DNA from: a virus
Strand: one strand, 5' to 3'
DNA length: 30,545 nucleotides
IMG/VR virus record: IMGVR_UViG_3300036823_000235
Span: 1-30,545 of that record
Made by a program: the position numbers and the translations under genes. Positions 15,929 through 23,001 of this stretch are shown one piece after another; the stretch's first letter is position 1; every line of letters begins with the position of its first letter. The notes under the pieces are model-generated. The model ran no database searches. It worked only from the letters and a program-made list of their open reading frames with translations, and had not been told where the DNA came from.

Positions 15929-16219
15929 TTGGAGCTCAGGGCCATTGCCCTGTTCGACCTGGGACTCAGCGGCTTGGAGTTCGGCCGTAATAACCACCGC
16001 ACACTCGGCGCACTCATGGAACGCCTGAAGGTTCGCCGCGTGATTGAAGATTTTCGCGCCGGCCAGATCTGCTCCATCATTGCTAACAGTGTGCCCCGCA
16101 CTGGCAACGCTTTATACCCTCAAGACTTTTTCCCCAGTCTGCACGTCCCGCGGACGCCTCTCACGCCTAGCCAGGTGAGGGCCAAACTGCGGGGTATTCG
16201 TTCCGTTCTCAACGCATAA
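15929..16219 (+). CDS. Tail assembly chaperone C-terminal frame (gpT-like)
   Basis: The frame is open from 15893 to 16219 and has only a TTG at 15929 as possible start, without a ribosome site. It encodes LRAIALFDLGLSGLEFGRNN and then FRAGQICSIIANSVPRTGNALYPQDFFP. The last stretch resembles the 'aalia..ANv.r.....P..pedF.P' ending of phage chaperone T domains. The most likely product is therefore a fusion with the preceding chaperone made by -1 frameshifting, joining ...EDSKK to PSQPLTLLELRAIALF. Independent translation from TTG is the alternative. Confidence 0.75.
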   Translation: MELRAIALFDLGLSGLEFGRNNHRTLGALMERLKVRRVIEDFRAGQICSIIANSVPRTGNALYPQDFFPSLHVPRTPLTPSQVRAKLRGIRSVLNA

Positions 16220-16233
16220 ATAGAAATCCACTT

Positions 16234-18288
16234 ATGGCCAGCGCAGCTACAGACACAATCGGCTCACTCGTCATTGACCTTCGCGCCAACGTCGCCCAGC
16301 TCCAGGCCGACATGGACCAGGTCAAAGACATCGTAACCAAGTCCTCTGCCCAAATGTCTTCGCAGATGCGGAGCGACATGCAGGAGACTCGGCAAACGTT
16401 GGCTCTCTTGCGCGATGATTTCGGCGTTGGCATCCCGCGCGAACTCAGGGCCGTGGTTGCTTCCAGCGAGACGGCACGTACAGCGATTATGGCCATGAGC
16501 AATGCTTTCGTTGGCTTGGCCTTTATCAATATCGCTGTCGAAGGATTCAAAAAGCTCAGTGAATACCTTGACTCGGCCAGTGCAAAAGCCGCTCAGGAGG
16601 CAAAGAGCACGCTGGATATTGCTTTTGCTGCGCAACAGGCGGTCGATGCCACCATCAAGAGGAACGAAGCTCTTGAGCTGATCGGCAAAGGCGAAGATGA
16701 TCGCGCTGCCATCCAGGCTGCGTTCTACGCCACAGAAAAGCAGCGCAACACGGAACGCCTCGTCGCGCTGCGGGGCCAGCTGCAGGCTCGCCTCGCGATT
16801 CTCAAGACTTATGAGAATGCTCCAGATGCTACTCCTGATCGCGCTGCTTCGGCCGAAGCCGGCATTGATGACGGCGGAACACCTACAGGCGATTCAAATG
16901 GGAGCACAGCTTCTCTTTATGCTCAGGCCGTCAAGGATGCCAAGCCTGAACTGGAAGCATTGCAGAAAGCCATCGACGATGCCACCGCGGGCGCCAAGAG
17001 TAGCGCTCTCCAGTATTCTGACTATTTAAAAAGCCTGGCCGAGGACAGCCTGAAGAATGACGAGACTATCGCTCTCGCAAAAGTAGCGCTGAGAAAAAAG
17101 ACCGCCGATGACGAACTCCAGTCCGGGAAGATCGGAATTGATGCTTACCTCGCCGCTGAAAAGGGGGCCGCAGAGGCGGAATACGATATCAAGCTGGAGT
17201 CTCTCTACAATACCCTGGCCATCCTGGAACTCGACCCCTCGCGCAACGTAAAACTGATCCAGGACACTTTCGCCAAAATTGACGTGCTCCACATCGATCA
17301 CGAAAAGGACAAGACGGACATATTGGCTAAGGGAGTAGAGGCCCGCAAAAAAATCATAGACGATGAAAACACAGCCAACATGAAGGCTCTGGGGTCAATG
17401 GGACTCGCGAATAAAAACGAGACGTTCCCCTCCAATATAATTCAGAGCCTGGCTGCCAGCAGCTCCGCCAAGCCAAAGTTGGATGGTTCAATCGCAGGCT
17501 TCATGCAAGGGCAGTCCCAGAATCTACTGGGCAACACCATGAAAGATGCGGCGGCCCAGGGCAAGCTTCTTGAGACGGCCATGGAAGGCCTGCTCACTCC
17601 CACCCAGAAATACGAAGTCCTGCAGGCGGAGATCGTTCCGCTCATGGATAGATACAAAGCTTATCCTGATGTCGTAAAGGCGCTCACCGTTGAGCTGCAA
17701 AAAGCCAATCCGGAATTTCAGAAGATGCAGGAAGCGTCCTCCGAGTTTGGCAAGGACCTGAGCACAGAGATTGAAAATATCGCCCTCAGTGGAAAATCGC
17801 TGCATGACGTTCTTATCTCGCTCCTGCAGGACCTGGAAAAGATCGTACTCGAAGCTACGCTGCTGAAACCGTTGCAGGATTTCTTCGCCGGATCCGGCAG
17901 CAGCACTGGCGGAGGCCTGCCCGGCTTCCTGAGTAATCTTTTCGGTATCGGCGGAAGCTCTGGCGGAGGCGCTGCGGCGGCGGCCGGGGGCGTGACGGTA
18001 CCAGGTTTTGAAGATGGCTTTCTTGAAGGCTTTGCCGATGGCGGCAATCCACCAGTAGGCGTTCCTTCCATTGTGGGTGAAAATGGTCCGGAACTGTTCG
18101 TGCCGCAGTCAGCGGGAACCATCGTTCCCAACGGCCAATACGGCGGATCCACGCAGATCATCAACATTGACGCCAGAGGCTCAACGCCTGGCAGCGCGCC
18201 AGCCATCCAGCGCGCGGTCCAGACTGCCCTTCAGCAGAACGTCAGGCAGTCAGTCGCAGCCTCAATCGATTACCAGAGACGGAGATAA
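16234..18288 (+). CDS. Tail tape measure protein
   Basis: The 684-residue product is long, helical and has coiled-coil segments, one central hydrophobic segment (ARTAIMAMSNAFVGLAFINI near residues 86-110) and glycine-rich stretches near 555-585. The C-terminus FADGGNPPVGVPSIVGENGPE and LFVPQSAGTIVPNGQYGG is the hallmark of lambda gpH-type tape measures. The protein sets tail length; by the usual rule of about 1.5 angstrom per residue the tail would be near 100 nm. No clear ribosome site precedes the ATG. It follows the chaperone frames as in most siphoviruses. Confidence 0.95.
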   Translation: MASAATDTIGSLVIDLRANVAQLQADMDQVKDIVTKSSAQMSSQMRSDMQETRQTLALLRDDFGVGIPRELRAVVASSETARTAIMAMSNAFVGLAFINIAVEGFKKLSEYLDSASAKAAQEAKSTLDIAFAAQQAVDATIKRNEALELIGKGEDDRAAIQAAFYATEKQRNTERLVALRGQLQARLAILKTYENAPDATPDRAASAEAGIDDGGTPTGDSNGSTASLYAQAVKDAKPELEALQKAIDDATAGAKSSALQYSDYLKSLAEDSLKNDETIALAKVALRKKTADDELQSGKIGIDAYLAAEKGAAEAEYDIKLESLYNTLAILELDPSRNVKLIQDTFAKIDVLHIDHEKDKTDILAKGVEARKKIIDDENTANMKALGSMGLANKNETFPSNIIQSLAASSSAKPKLDGSIAGFMQGQSQNLLGNTMKDAAAQGKLLETAMEGLLTPTQKYEVLQAEIVPLMDRYKAYPDVVKALTVELQKANPEFQKMQEASSEFGKDLSTEIENIALSGKSLHDVLISLLQDLEKIVLEATLLKPLQDFFAGSGSSTGGGLPGFLSNLFGIGGSSGGGAAAAAGGVTVPGFEDGFLEGFADGGNPPVGVPSIVGENGPELFVPQSAGTIVPNGQYGGSTQIINIDARGSTPGSAPAIQRAVQTALQQNVRQSVAASIDYQRRR

Positions 18289-18289
18289 T

Positions 18290-18334
18290 TATTTGCTTTT
18301 CTCCGTGCCTCTGTGTCTCCGTGGTGAAAATTAA
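18290..18334 (+). repeat. Short interspersed repeat-like sequence after tape measure gene
   Basis: The stretch contains CCTCTGTGTCTCCGTGGTG, a string I recall as highly repeated in intergenic regions of Acidobacteriota and other environmental bacteria; in one frame it yields the familiar spurious peptide SVPLCLRGE. It fills the gap between tape measure and the next gene. The copy-number claim is from memory and needs a genome search. Confidence 0.45.
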
Positions 18335-18338
18335 TTTT

Positions 18339-19178
18339 ATGAAATCCAAACGCACATGGCAGCTGATAGCTGCCTTTTTAATTGCCATTTGCTATTTGCC
18401 AATTGCTTCTTTCGCCCAGAGCGCCAAGGGCTTCCGCTATGACAACGTTGCCACCCTTGATAGCGGACGCCCCGTCCAGGGCGCAAGCATTCTGGTGTGT
18501 AAACCCGGAACCAGCTGCGCCACCAACGCCAGCATATTCACTGACCAGGCGCTCAGCTCGGCCATTACGCAGCCGGGCTTTCAGAGCGGGGCCCAGGGCA
18601 ATTACTTCTTTTATGCCGCATGCGGGACCTATGACATCCAGATCTCCGGCAACGGCCTGACCACGCGCACCATGAAAGACGTGCAGCTCGGCGCGTGTAC
18701 CAGCACCGGCTTTATCCAGTCCGGCAACACCGCCCGCGTGGCCACGGATTTCACCACGGCCGCCAATACGTCTCTGCAAACGATTGCAGGGCTTACCTGG
18801 ACCGTGCCGGCTGTCGCCAGCAGTTACAGCTTTCACTGCGGCATCACTTATTCGCAGGCCACGGCCGCGGCGCTGGTTTCGTTCGGCATCCAGGCGGCCA
18901 CCAATGCGCCCACCAACATCTTTGCCAACGGCGCGCAGTCCATCACGGTTGGCCCTCCAGCTACTGAGGTCAACGGAAACCTGCTGGCGCTTACCACCAC
19001 CACGGCCACCACCATAGTTTCCGGGACGCCCGGCGCCATTGCGAATAACTATGTGGTCACGCTCGAAGGCACCATTGAGAATCCCGCAGTGGTGAATACC
19101 TTCAACATCATGGTAAGCACGGCCACCGCAGCCGACGCCGTCACCGTAAGGCGCGGCAGTTACTGCCAGCTGCTCTAG
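18339..19178 (+). CDS. Signal-peptide-bearing fibre-adaptor-like protein, 279 aa
   Basis: A Sec signal peptide (MKSKRTWQLIAAFLIAICYL, cut after SFA at residue 26) leads into YDNVATLDSGRPVQGASILVC, SIFTDQAL, and GNYFFYAACGTYDIQISGNG. This is the 'grPv.ga.v.v......a.iytd......p..aD..Gnf.fya..G.Ydv.isg.g' module often found at the N-terminus of phage tail fibre or minor tail proteins and in some acidobacterial secreted proteins. The rest is beta-rich and ends with RRGSYCQLL. An in-frame GTG at 18321 exists, but ATG 18339 begins the signal peptide. It is a tandem paralogue of the next gene in its N-terminal half. Confidence 0.72.
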   Translation: MKSKRTWQLIAAFLIAICYLPIASFAQSAKGFRYDNVATLDSGRPVQGASILVCKPGTSCATNASIFTDQALSSAITQPGFQSGAQGNYFFYAACGTYDIQISGNGLTTRTMKDVQLGACTSTGFIQSGNTARVATDFTTAANTSLQTIAGLTWTVPAVASSYSFHCGITYSQATAAALVSFGIQAATNAPTNIFANGAQSITVGPPATEVNGNLLALTTTTATTIVSGTPGAIANNYVVTLEGTIENPAVVNTFNIMVSTATAADAVTVRRGSYCQLL

Positions 19179-19206
19179 TCTTCCAAAACTGAAAAGGTCA
19201 AAAATA

Positions 19207-20448
19207 ATGAAATCCAGAATCTTAAGCGCAGCGCTCCTGCTATTTGCCATTTGCTATTTGCCAGTTGCCGGCTTCGCCCAAGGCTCGTGCTCTCCGGACA
19301 AGATCGCTCTCCTGGACACCGGACGCCCGGCCAACGGCGCGCAGATCCGCGTCTGCCCTGCAGGCGGAACTTTCCCTGGCTGCGGATCTTCCTTGTTCAC
19401 AGATCCCACGCTGGGCACGCCGCTGGTGGGCAGTCCGGTTGTAACCTCAGACTCGCATGGCAATTGGGGATTTTGCGCAGCGGCCGGCCAGAACTATGAC
19501 TATCAGGTCACCTGCACAGGATGCACCACTGCGACCATCAAGAATTTTCCGCTGCCGCCAGCGAGCCCCATCAACGCCGCATCGCTCACCAGCTCCTCTG
19601 CCAATCCCGCGAACGTTGGCCAGATAAAACTGGCGTCCAGCGATTGCATGGACTGGCGCAACAATGCCAACACGGGAAATATTCAGCTATGCAAGAACAC
19701 CAGCGATCAGCTTGATCTGACCGCGTTTAGCGTTGTGAACGCAGTCAGTGTTGCAGCCACGGGAAACGTAAACGCAGGCGGAGCAGTTACCGGCGAAAGC
19801 ACCGGCGACGTAGCAGCATCTCGGTCGGCTACTTCAGGCGCTGCATGGCTTGGTACCGATGGGAACCTTGCTTTATTTCGGAGCGGATTGACTGCACTGG
19901 GAATATTCACACCAGCTGGGACGCTGACGATTCCGGTGGTCACCGACACTCTCGTCGCCCGCAACACCACGGAGACGCTGAACAATAAAACCTTGGCCAG
20001 TCCGACGAGCACCGGAACTGACAGTGGCACAGAGGCGCTGACAAACAAGAGCCTCGGCGGAACCGGGTCAACAACCCCGAGTACCCCATTCAATCGCCTC
20101 GCTGCAACGCGCGGAACCGCTCTCACCACGGCGAAGGTCGGAACACTTACGGGTTGGGGAACTACTGCAACCGTATCAGCCGTTTTCGGCTCTGATTCTT
20201 TCGGTATTGTGGCGATTAGCTCAAGTGGAACGGGGCAAGCGGCGAATCCAACTTTTACAATTACATTTTCGGATGGGACGTGGGGAACGAATGGGCCAAT
20301 GGCGGTTGTGTGCAGGGCTGATGCTAATTCACCCTCGGCGGCGGCGTTCTTTAATTCCTCTACGCCAACAACTCTAGTTTTGGGGCTTCAGGGAACTCCG
20401 GCGGCAGGCAACATTTATACTTTTATCTATTTCGCCGCAGGAAGGTGA
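19207..20448 (+). CDS. Signal-peptide-bearing tail-fibre-like protein, 413 aa
   Basis: Signal peptide MKSRILSAALLLFAICYLPV with cleavage after GFA (residue 24). The next 100 residues repeat the module of the upstream paralogue (LDTGRPANGAQIRVC, GNWGFCAAAGQNYDYQV). Residues about 255-295 carry TLVARNTTETLNNKTLASPT and TEALTNKSLGG, the 'dTltNKTLtsPt' repeat seen in phage fibres. The C-terminal 100 residues form a probable knob. AAAAGG precedes the ATG. From about 20130 the codon use shifts (more GGG, ACG, AAT, TTT), suggesting an exchanged receptor-binding end. Its stop at 20446-20448 is immediately followed by the end of the opposite-strand cassette. Confidence 0.75.
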   Translation: MKSRILSAALLLFAICYLPVAGFAQGSCSPDKIALLDTGRPANGAQIRVCPAGGTFPGCGSSLFTDPTLGTPLVGSPVVTSDSHGNWGFCAAAGQNYDYQVTCTGCTTATIKNFPLPPASPINAASLTSSSANPANVGQIKLASSDCMDWRNNANTGNIQLCKNTSDQLDLTAFSVVNAVSVAATGNVNAGGAVTGESTGDVAASRSATSGAAWLGTDGNLALFRSGLTALGIFTPAGTLTIPVVTDTLVARNTTETLNNKTLASPTSTGTDSGTEALTNKSLGGTGSTTPSTPFNRLAATRGTALTTAKVGTLTGWGTTATVSAVFGSDSFGIVAISSSGTGQAANPTFTITFSDGTWGTNGPMAVVCRADANSPSAAAFFNSSTPTTLVLGLQGTPAAGNIYTFIYFAAGR

Positions 20449-20559
20449 TCAGTGATTGCGTCTGTTTCGCGGAGCGTAAGCCCACGAGAAAACGGCATAC
20501 ATCACGATGCCCGCAGGCACTAACGCTGCTCCAGCAATAAGACCGCCCATGAATGTCAC
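20449..20559 (-). CDS. Tiny membrane protein, 36 aa (GTG start)
   Basis: Reading leftwards, AAGGAG stands six bases before a GTG at 20559, the best ribosome site of the cassette. The product is VTFMGGLIAGAALVPAGIVM followed by YAVFSWAYAPRNRRNH: one membrane helix with a basic C-terminal tail. Its GTG overlaps the stop of the upstream gene (GTGA), so translation is coupled. Too short for most gene callers. Function unknown; small paired membrane proteins in phages can act as holin, antiholin or exclusion factors, which is only a possibility. Confidence 0.6.
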   Translation of the reverse strand: MTFMGGLIAGAALVPAGIVMYAVFSWAYAPRNRRNH

Positions 20560-20672
20560 TGTTTTCTCCTTCTCTCTAAAACAAAGACTAGGAACCACGT
20601 AAGAAGAATGACAGTGGCCATTATTCCAAACATGAAACCGAGAACCACCAGAATGGGTTTTGCTTCTGCCAT
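20556..20672 (-). CDS. Tiny membrane protein, 38 aa
   Basis: MAEAKPILVVLGFMFGIMAT followed by VILLTWFLVFVLERRRKQ: a single long membrane helix with a strongly basic end, giving N-out/C-in topology by the positive-inside rule. An AAAGG site lies just upstream of the ATG; an upstream in-frame ATG (20681) would add three residues. It overlaps the next small gene by GTGA. The pair forms the end of the minus-strand cassette. Family not recognised. Confidence 0.6.
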   Translation of the reverse strand: MAEAKPILVVLGFMFGIMATVILLTWFLVFVLERRRKQ

Positions 20673-20724
20673 CGGCCTTTGCATCGTACTAAAAGCCGAT
20701 GGCCAGAGCAACCGGGAACTCTGT

Positions 20725-21306
20725 TTACTGTTCGTGCCATTCAAAACCGAAAATTGGAGTGCCTTTAAATCCGGGCAGGTTGTAAATCACATATCCTCGT
20801 CCGGGCGGTATCGCCAATGGATGCGCAGTGAGATCAAGAGTGCATGAGTTTTTCGATTTGTTGACCATGCACGCAAAGTGATCAATGTAGGTTCCAGCCG
20901 TCGCGCCCAGATTGCCTGTGTTGACCGGCCCAAGGCACGGCTGGCCAAAGAACTTCGCCACGGACTGAGCGGATGTTCCTCCGGGTGTCTGCTGCCCTGC
21001 GTCACTGAGGTCAATATTCGTTACGCCGTAGGCAGTGCAGTTGCTTGGATACGTGAGCGCGAACTGAGTGCCAAATTCAACGTAAGGAGTGGTGTCGTCC
21101 GCATCGAATCCCACGCTGATATTCACGCGGTCAATGTAGATCGTCTTGCCGGAATTGGCAGGATTGAAAAGCCCCTGATCGAATCCAGTGGCGAGATCAT
21201 CCTGGGTGTAAACGTAAGAAGAGAAATATTTCGGCGGGTTGGTTTGAGCAAAGCCGCTGATTGCGGCCAGAGAGATGAACAAAAAGAGGTAAAATTTCTT
21301 AGCCAT
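20725..21306 (-). CDS. Secreted hypothetical protein, 193 aa
   Basis: MAKKFYLFLFISLAAISGFA followed by Gln21 is a signal peptide with the same FA|Q cut site as the plus-strand exported proteins. The mature region is beta-rich (KTIYIDRVNISVGFDADDTTPYVEF in part) with four cysteines that could form disulfides outside the cytoplasm, and ends with RGYVIYNLPGFKGTP. No enzyme motif is seen. It lies in the cassette downstream of the PEGA protein after an 82-base gap that contains a 6-bp hairpin (21350-21367). Probably periplasmic or surface located. Confidence 0.7.
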   Translation of the reverse strand: MAKKFYLFLFISLAAISGFAQTNPPKYFSSYVYTQDDLATGFDQGLFNPANSGKTIYIDRVNISVGFDADDTTPYVEFGTQFALTYPSNCTAYGVTNIDLSDAGQQTPGGTSAQSVAKFFGQPCLGPVNTGNLGATAGTYIDHFACMVNKSKNSCTLDLTAHPLAIPPGRGYVIYNLPGFKGTPIFGFEWHEQ

Positions 21307-21388
21307 GATTTGGGGTGTCCTATCACCCTGAATTGCGGTTGGGTCAGTTCGGAAGTTGACGCTTCCGGGCTGGCCGTTATGGTTTAGG

Positions 21389-22141
21389 TTATTTCGTTTC
21401 TTTTTCTAGATCAAACGCAATGGGTATATTCTTTCCGTCTGGCGTGAAGCTTTGCGCTGCCCCCTTGTATCCATCCAGTTTCACGCTAACGACTCGCGGC
21501 GTATCCTCTTTGAATAAAAAAAACGCTATTGGCGAATTCCCGGCGAGGTTGCCGTCGATATAAACCGCAGCGCCAGCAGGATTTGTAACCACAGAAGCGC
21601 GAGAAGCTTTTCCTTCTTCAATCGCTCTCTTGACCTGATCCGGCGTCATTTTGGTATGCCCGTTGGCCAATGCAGCGGCGGCTGCAGGCGAGCCCTGAGA
21701 ATCCTTGGAGTTTTGAAGTATCTCGGCTCTCAGTTTTATCTGCTGAAGGATGTTTTCGAGATTGGCCCTGGCATTTTTATCATCCAGGTGGTCACGCACA
21801 AGCCTGCAGAATGGCCCGGCCCGTTCATAATCGAGAGCGCCCGAAATGGTGCTTCCTGTAAAAACCGCCGTCAGTATGACCCTCGGCGCAATGGAAGAAC
21901 AAGCAGGTGGCGAAAGAAGCGCCTTACTGAAAAACCCAGAGGCTCCTGTTATATCCCTTGCGAAAACAAATTGGAACTGTCCTTCCTGCAACAGGGCGTA
22001 ATGATCCCCGGTCAGAATTTCAACCGCAGCTCGTTTCACCATCTGATCCGATGCTCCAACATTCACGGATACGGGGTCTTTTTGTCGCGCTACGCATGCG
22101 GTTCCCAACAATAGCCCGATAGCCAGCAATGATATTTTCAT
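21389..22141 (-). CDS. Envelope protein with C-terminal PEGA domain, 250 aa
   Basis: MKISLLAIGLLLGTACVARQ looks like a lipoprotein-type signal ending at Cys16, although the lipobox (G-T-A-C) is not ideal. The middle has a helical stretch (LENILQQIKLRAEILQNSKD) and GHTKMTPDQVKRAIEEGKASR. Residues about 182-248 form a PEGA domain: VVTNPAGAAVYIDGNLAGNSP and then VVSVKLDGYKG. PEGA domains are beta modules of surface-layer and envelope proteins. The gene lies 29 bases downstream of the ribbon-helix-helix gene, likely in one transcript. An envelope-altering role during lysogeny is inference. Confidence 0.72.
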   Translation of the reverse strand: MKISLLAIGLLLGTACVARQKDPVSVNVGASDQMVKRAAVEILTGDHYALLQEGQFQFVFARDITGASGFFSKALLSPPACSSIAPRVILTAVFTGSTISGALDYERAGPFCRLVRDHLDDKNARANLENILQQIKLRAEILQNSKDSQGSPAAAAALANGHTKMTPDQVKRAIEEGKASRASVVTNPAGAAVYIDGNLAGNSPIAFFLFKEDTPRVVSVKLDGYKGAAQSFTPDGKNIPIAFDLEKETK

Positions 22142-22170
22142 TTTGTCTCTTTCTTTTTTTTGCTACTGCA

Positions 22171-22320
22171 CTATGCAGCCTTTTCCTTATCGCGCAGAAC
22201 GCGCAGCGCCTGGCGGATCACGCCGCTGGTGCTCGCGCCCAGCTTCTTTTTGAGCCAGTCCAGTATCTTTCGATCTTCGTCGTTCGGTTTAAAGCTGACG
22301 GGGGTAACTTCATTTGCCAT
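22171..22320 (-). CDS. Ribbon-helix-helix regulator, 49 aa
   Basis: MANEVTPVSFKPNDEDRKIL starts with a beta strand (TPVSFKP) followed by helix DRKILDWLKKKLG and a second helix TSGVIRQALRVLRDKEKAA: the fold pattern of Arc/CopG-like DNA-binding proteins. The ATG at 22320 was preferred over longer in-frame starts because a promoter (-35 at 22356-22351, -10 at 22333-22328) places the transcript start at or next to this ATG. An inverted repeat overlaps the -35, so it probably represses itself and the cassette. A lone antitoxin without toxin is the alternative. Confidence 0.75.
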   Translation of the reverse strand: MANEVTPVSFKPNDEDRKILDWLKKKLGASTSGVIRQALRVLRDKEKAA

Positions 22321-22327
22321 GCGCTGG

Positions 22328-22360
22328 ATAGTAGTAAAAGGTATTACTTTAGTCAAGTAA
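22328..22360 (-). promoter_or_regulatory. Promoter and operator of the minus-strand cassette
   Basis: On the minus strand, TTGACT (22356-22351) and TACTAT (22333-22328) are separated by exactly 17 bases. The -35 overlaps an inverted repeat TTACTT-TAGTC-AAGTAA (22344-22360), a likely binding site for the ribbon-helix-helix protein. The -10 ends 7 bases before the regulator ATG, predicting a leaderless or nearly leaderless mRNA. Confidence 0.6.
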
Positions 22361-22380
22361 AGAATTTGTTGCCCTCCTAA

Positions 22381-23001
22381 ATGCCTGTAATACAAGCAGC
22401 TAAGACCATGCCGGCTTTGCCCGGCTTTTCTGCCGTGACCATTACGCAGAATTCCACCGTGGGCATGAGTGCGTCTCCGTTCACCGGACAGCAGCAGACG
22501 CAGGAATGGTCAAATCAATGGTGGAACGCCCAGGTATCCATGCCGCGGATGACCCGCGCTTCTGCGGCCAACTGGATTGCCTTTCTGGTGAGCCTGCGTG
22601 GCATGGCCGGCACGTTCATGCTGGGCGATCCTGCGTGTAAAGTCCCGCGCGGCGCTGCGCTGGTGGCCGGAGCCACGCCGCTGATTGCCGGCAACGTCAA
22701 TGGTGGATCCAGTATTTCTACCAAAGGCTGGACGCCCAACACCCAGCACGTGCTTGTGCCTTACGACTGGATGCAGATCGACAATCACCTTTACATGATT
22801 CTCAGCGACGAAAACGCTGACAATGCCGGCAACGCCTCATTTGATATCTGGCCCGATCTCCGCACCCAGCCGCTGGACGGTACGCCCATCATCATTCAAA
22901 ACGCGCAAGGCGTCTTCCGTCTCGCCGGCAATACGCAATCGTTCGACATCGATAACGCGTTTACCTATGGAATTCAGTTCAACTGCATGGAGGCTTTCTA
23001 G
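22381..23001 (+). CDS. Distal tail-type protein, 206 aa
   Basis: First gene of the tail-tip block. The sequence has FTGQQQTQEWSNQWWNAQVSM, PRMTRASAANWIAFLVSLRG, GTFMLGDPACKVPRG and a final YGIQFNCMEAF. This 'fsg..q...w.g..W.a.v.lP.m.r..a..w.afl..LrG..gtF.lgdp' pattern is known from distal-tail proteins of several siphoviruses, not from DUF2460, which takes the place in gene transfer agents. It probably joins the tail tube to the tip. The ATG directly follows the divergent promoter region; no ribosome site is visible. Its stop overlaps the next GTG start. Confidence 0.72.
   Translation: MPVIQAAKTMPALPGFSAVTITQNSTVGMSASPFTGQQQTQEWSNQWWNAQVSMPRMTRASAANWIAFLVSLRGMAGTFMLGDPACKVPRGAALVAGATPLIAGNVNGGSSISTKGWTPNTQHVLVPYDWMQIDNHLYMILSDENADNAGNASFDIWPDLRTQPLDGTPIIIQNAQGVFRLAGNTQSFDIDNAFTYGIQFNCMEAF

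Noticed and set aside
18378-19250. A 290-codon minus-strand frame opposite the fibre-adaptor-like gene
   Set aside because: Composition is shadow-like (Gly, Arg, Ala rich) and the plus strand has signal peptide and recognisable module.
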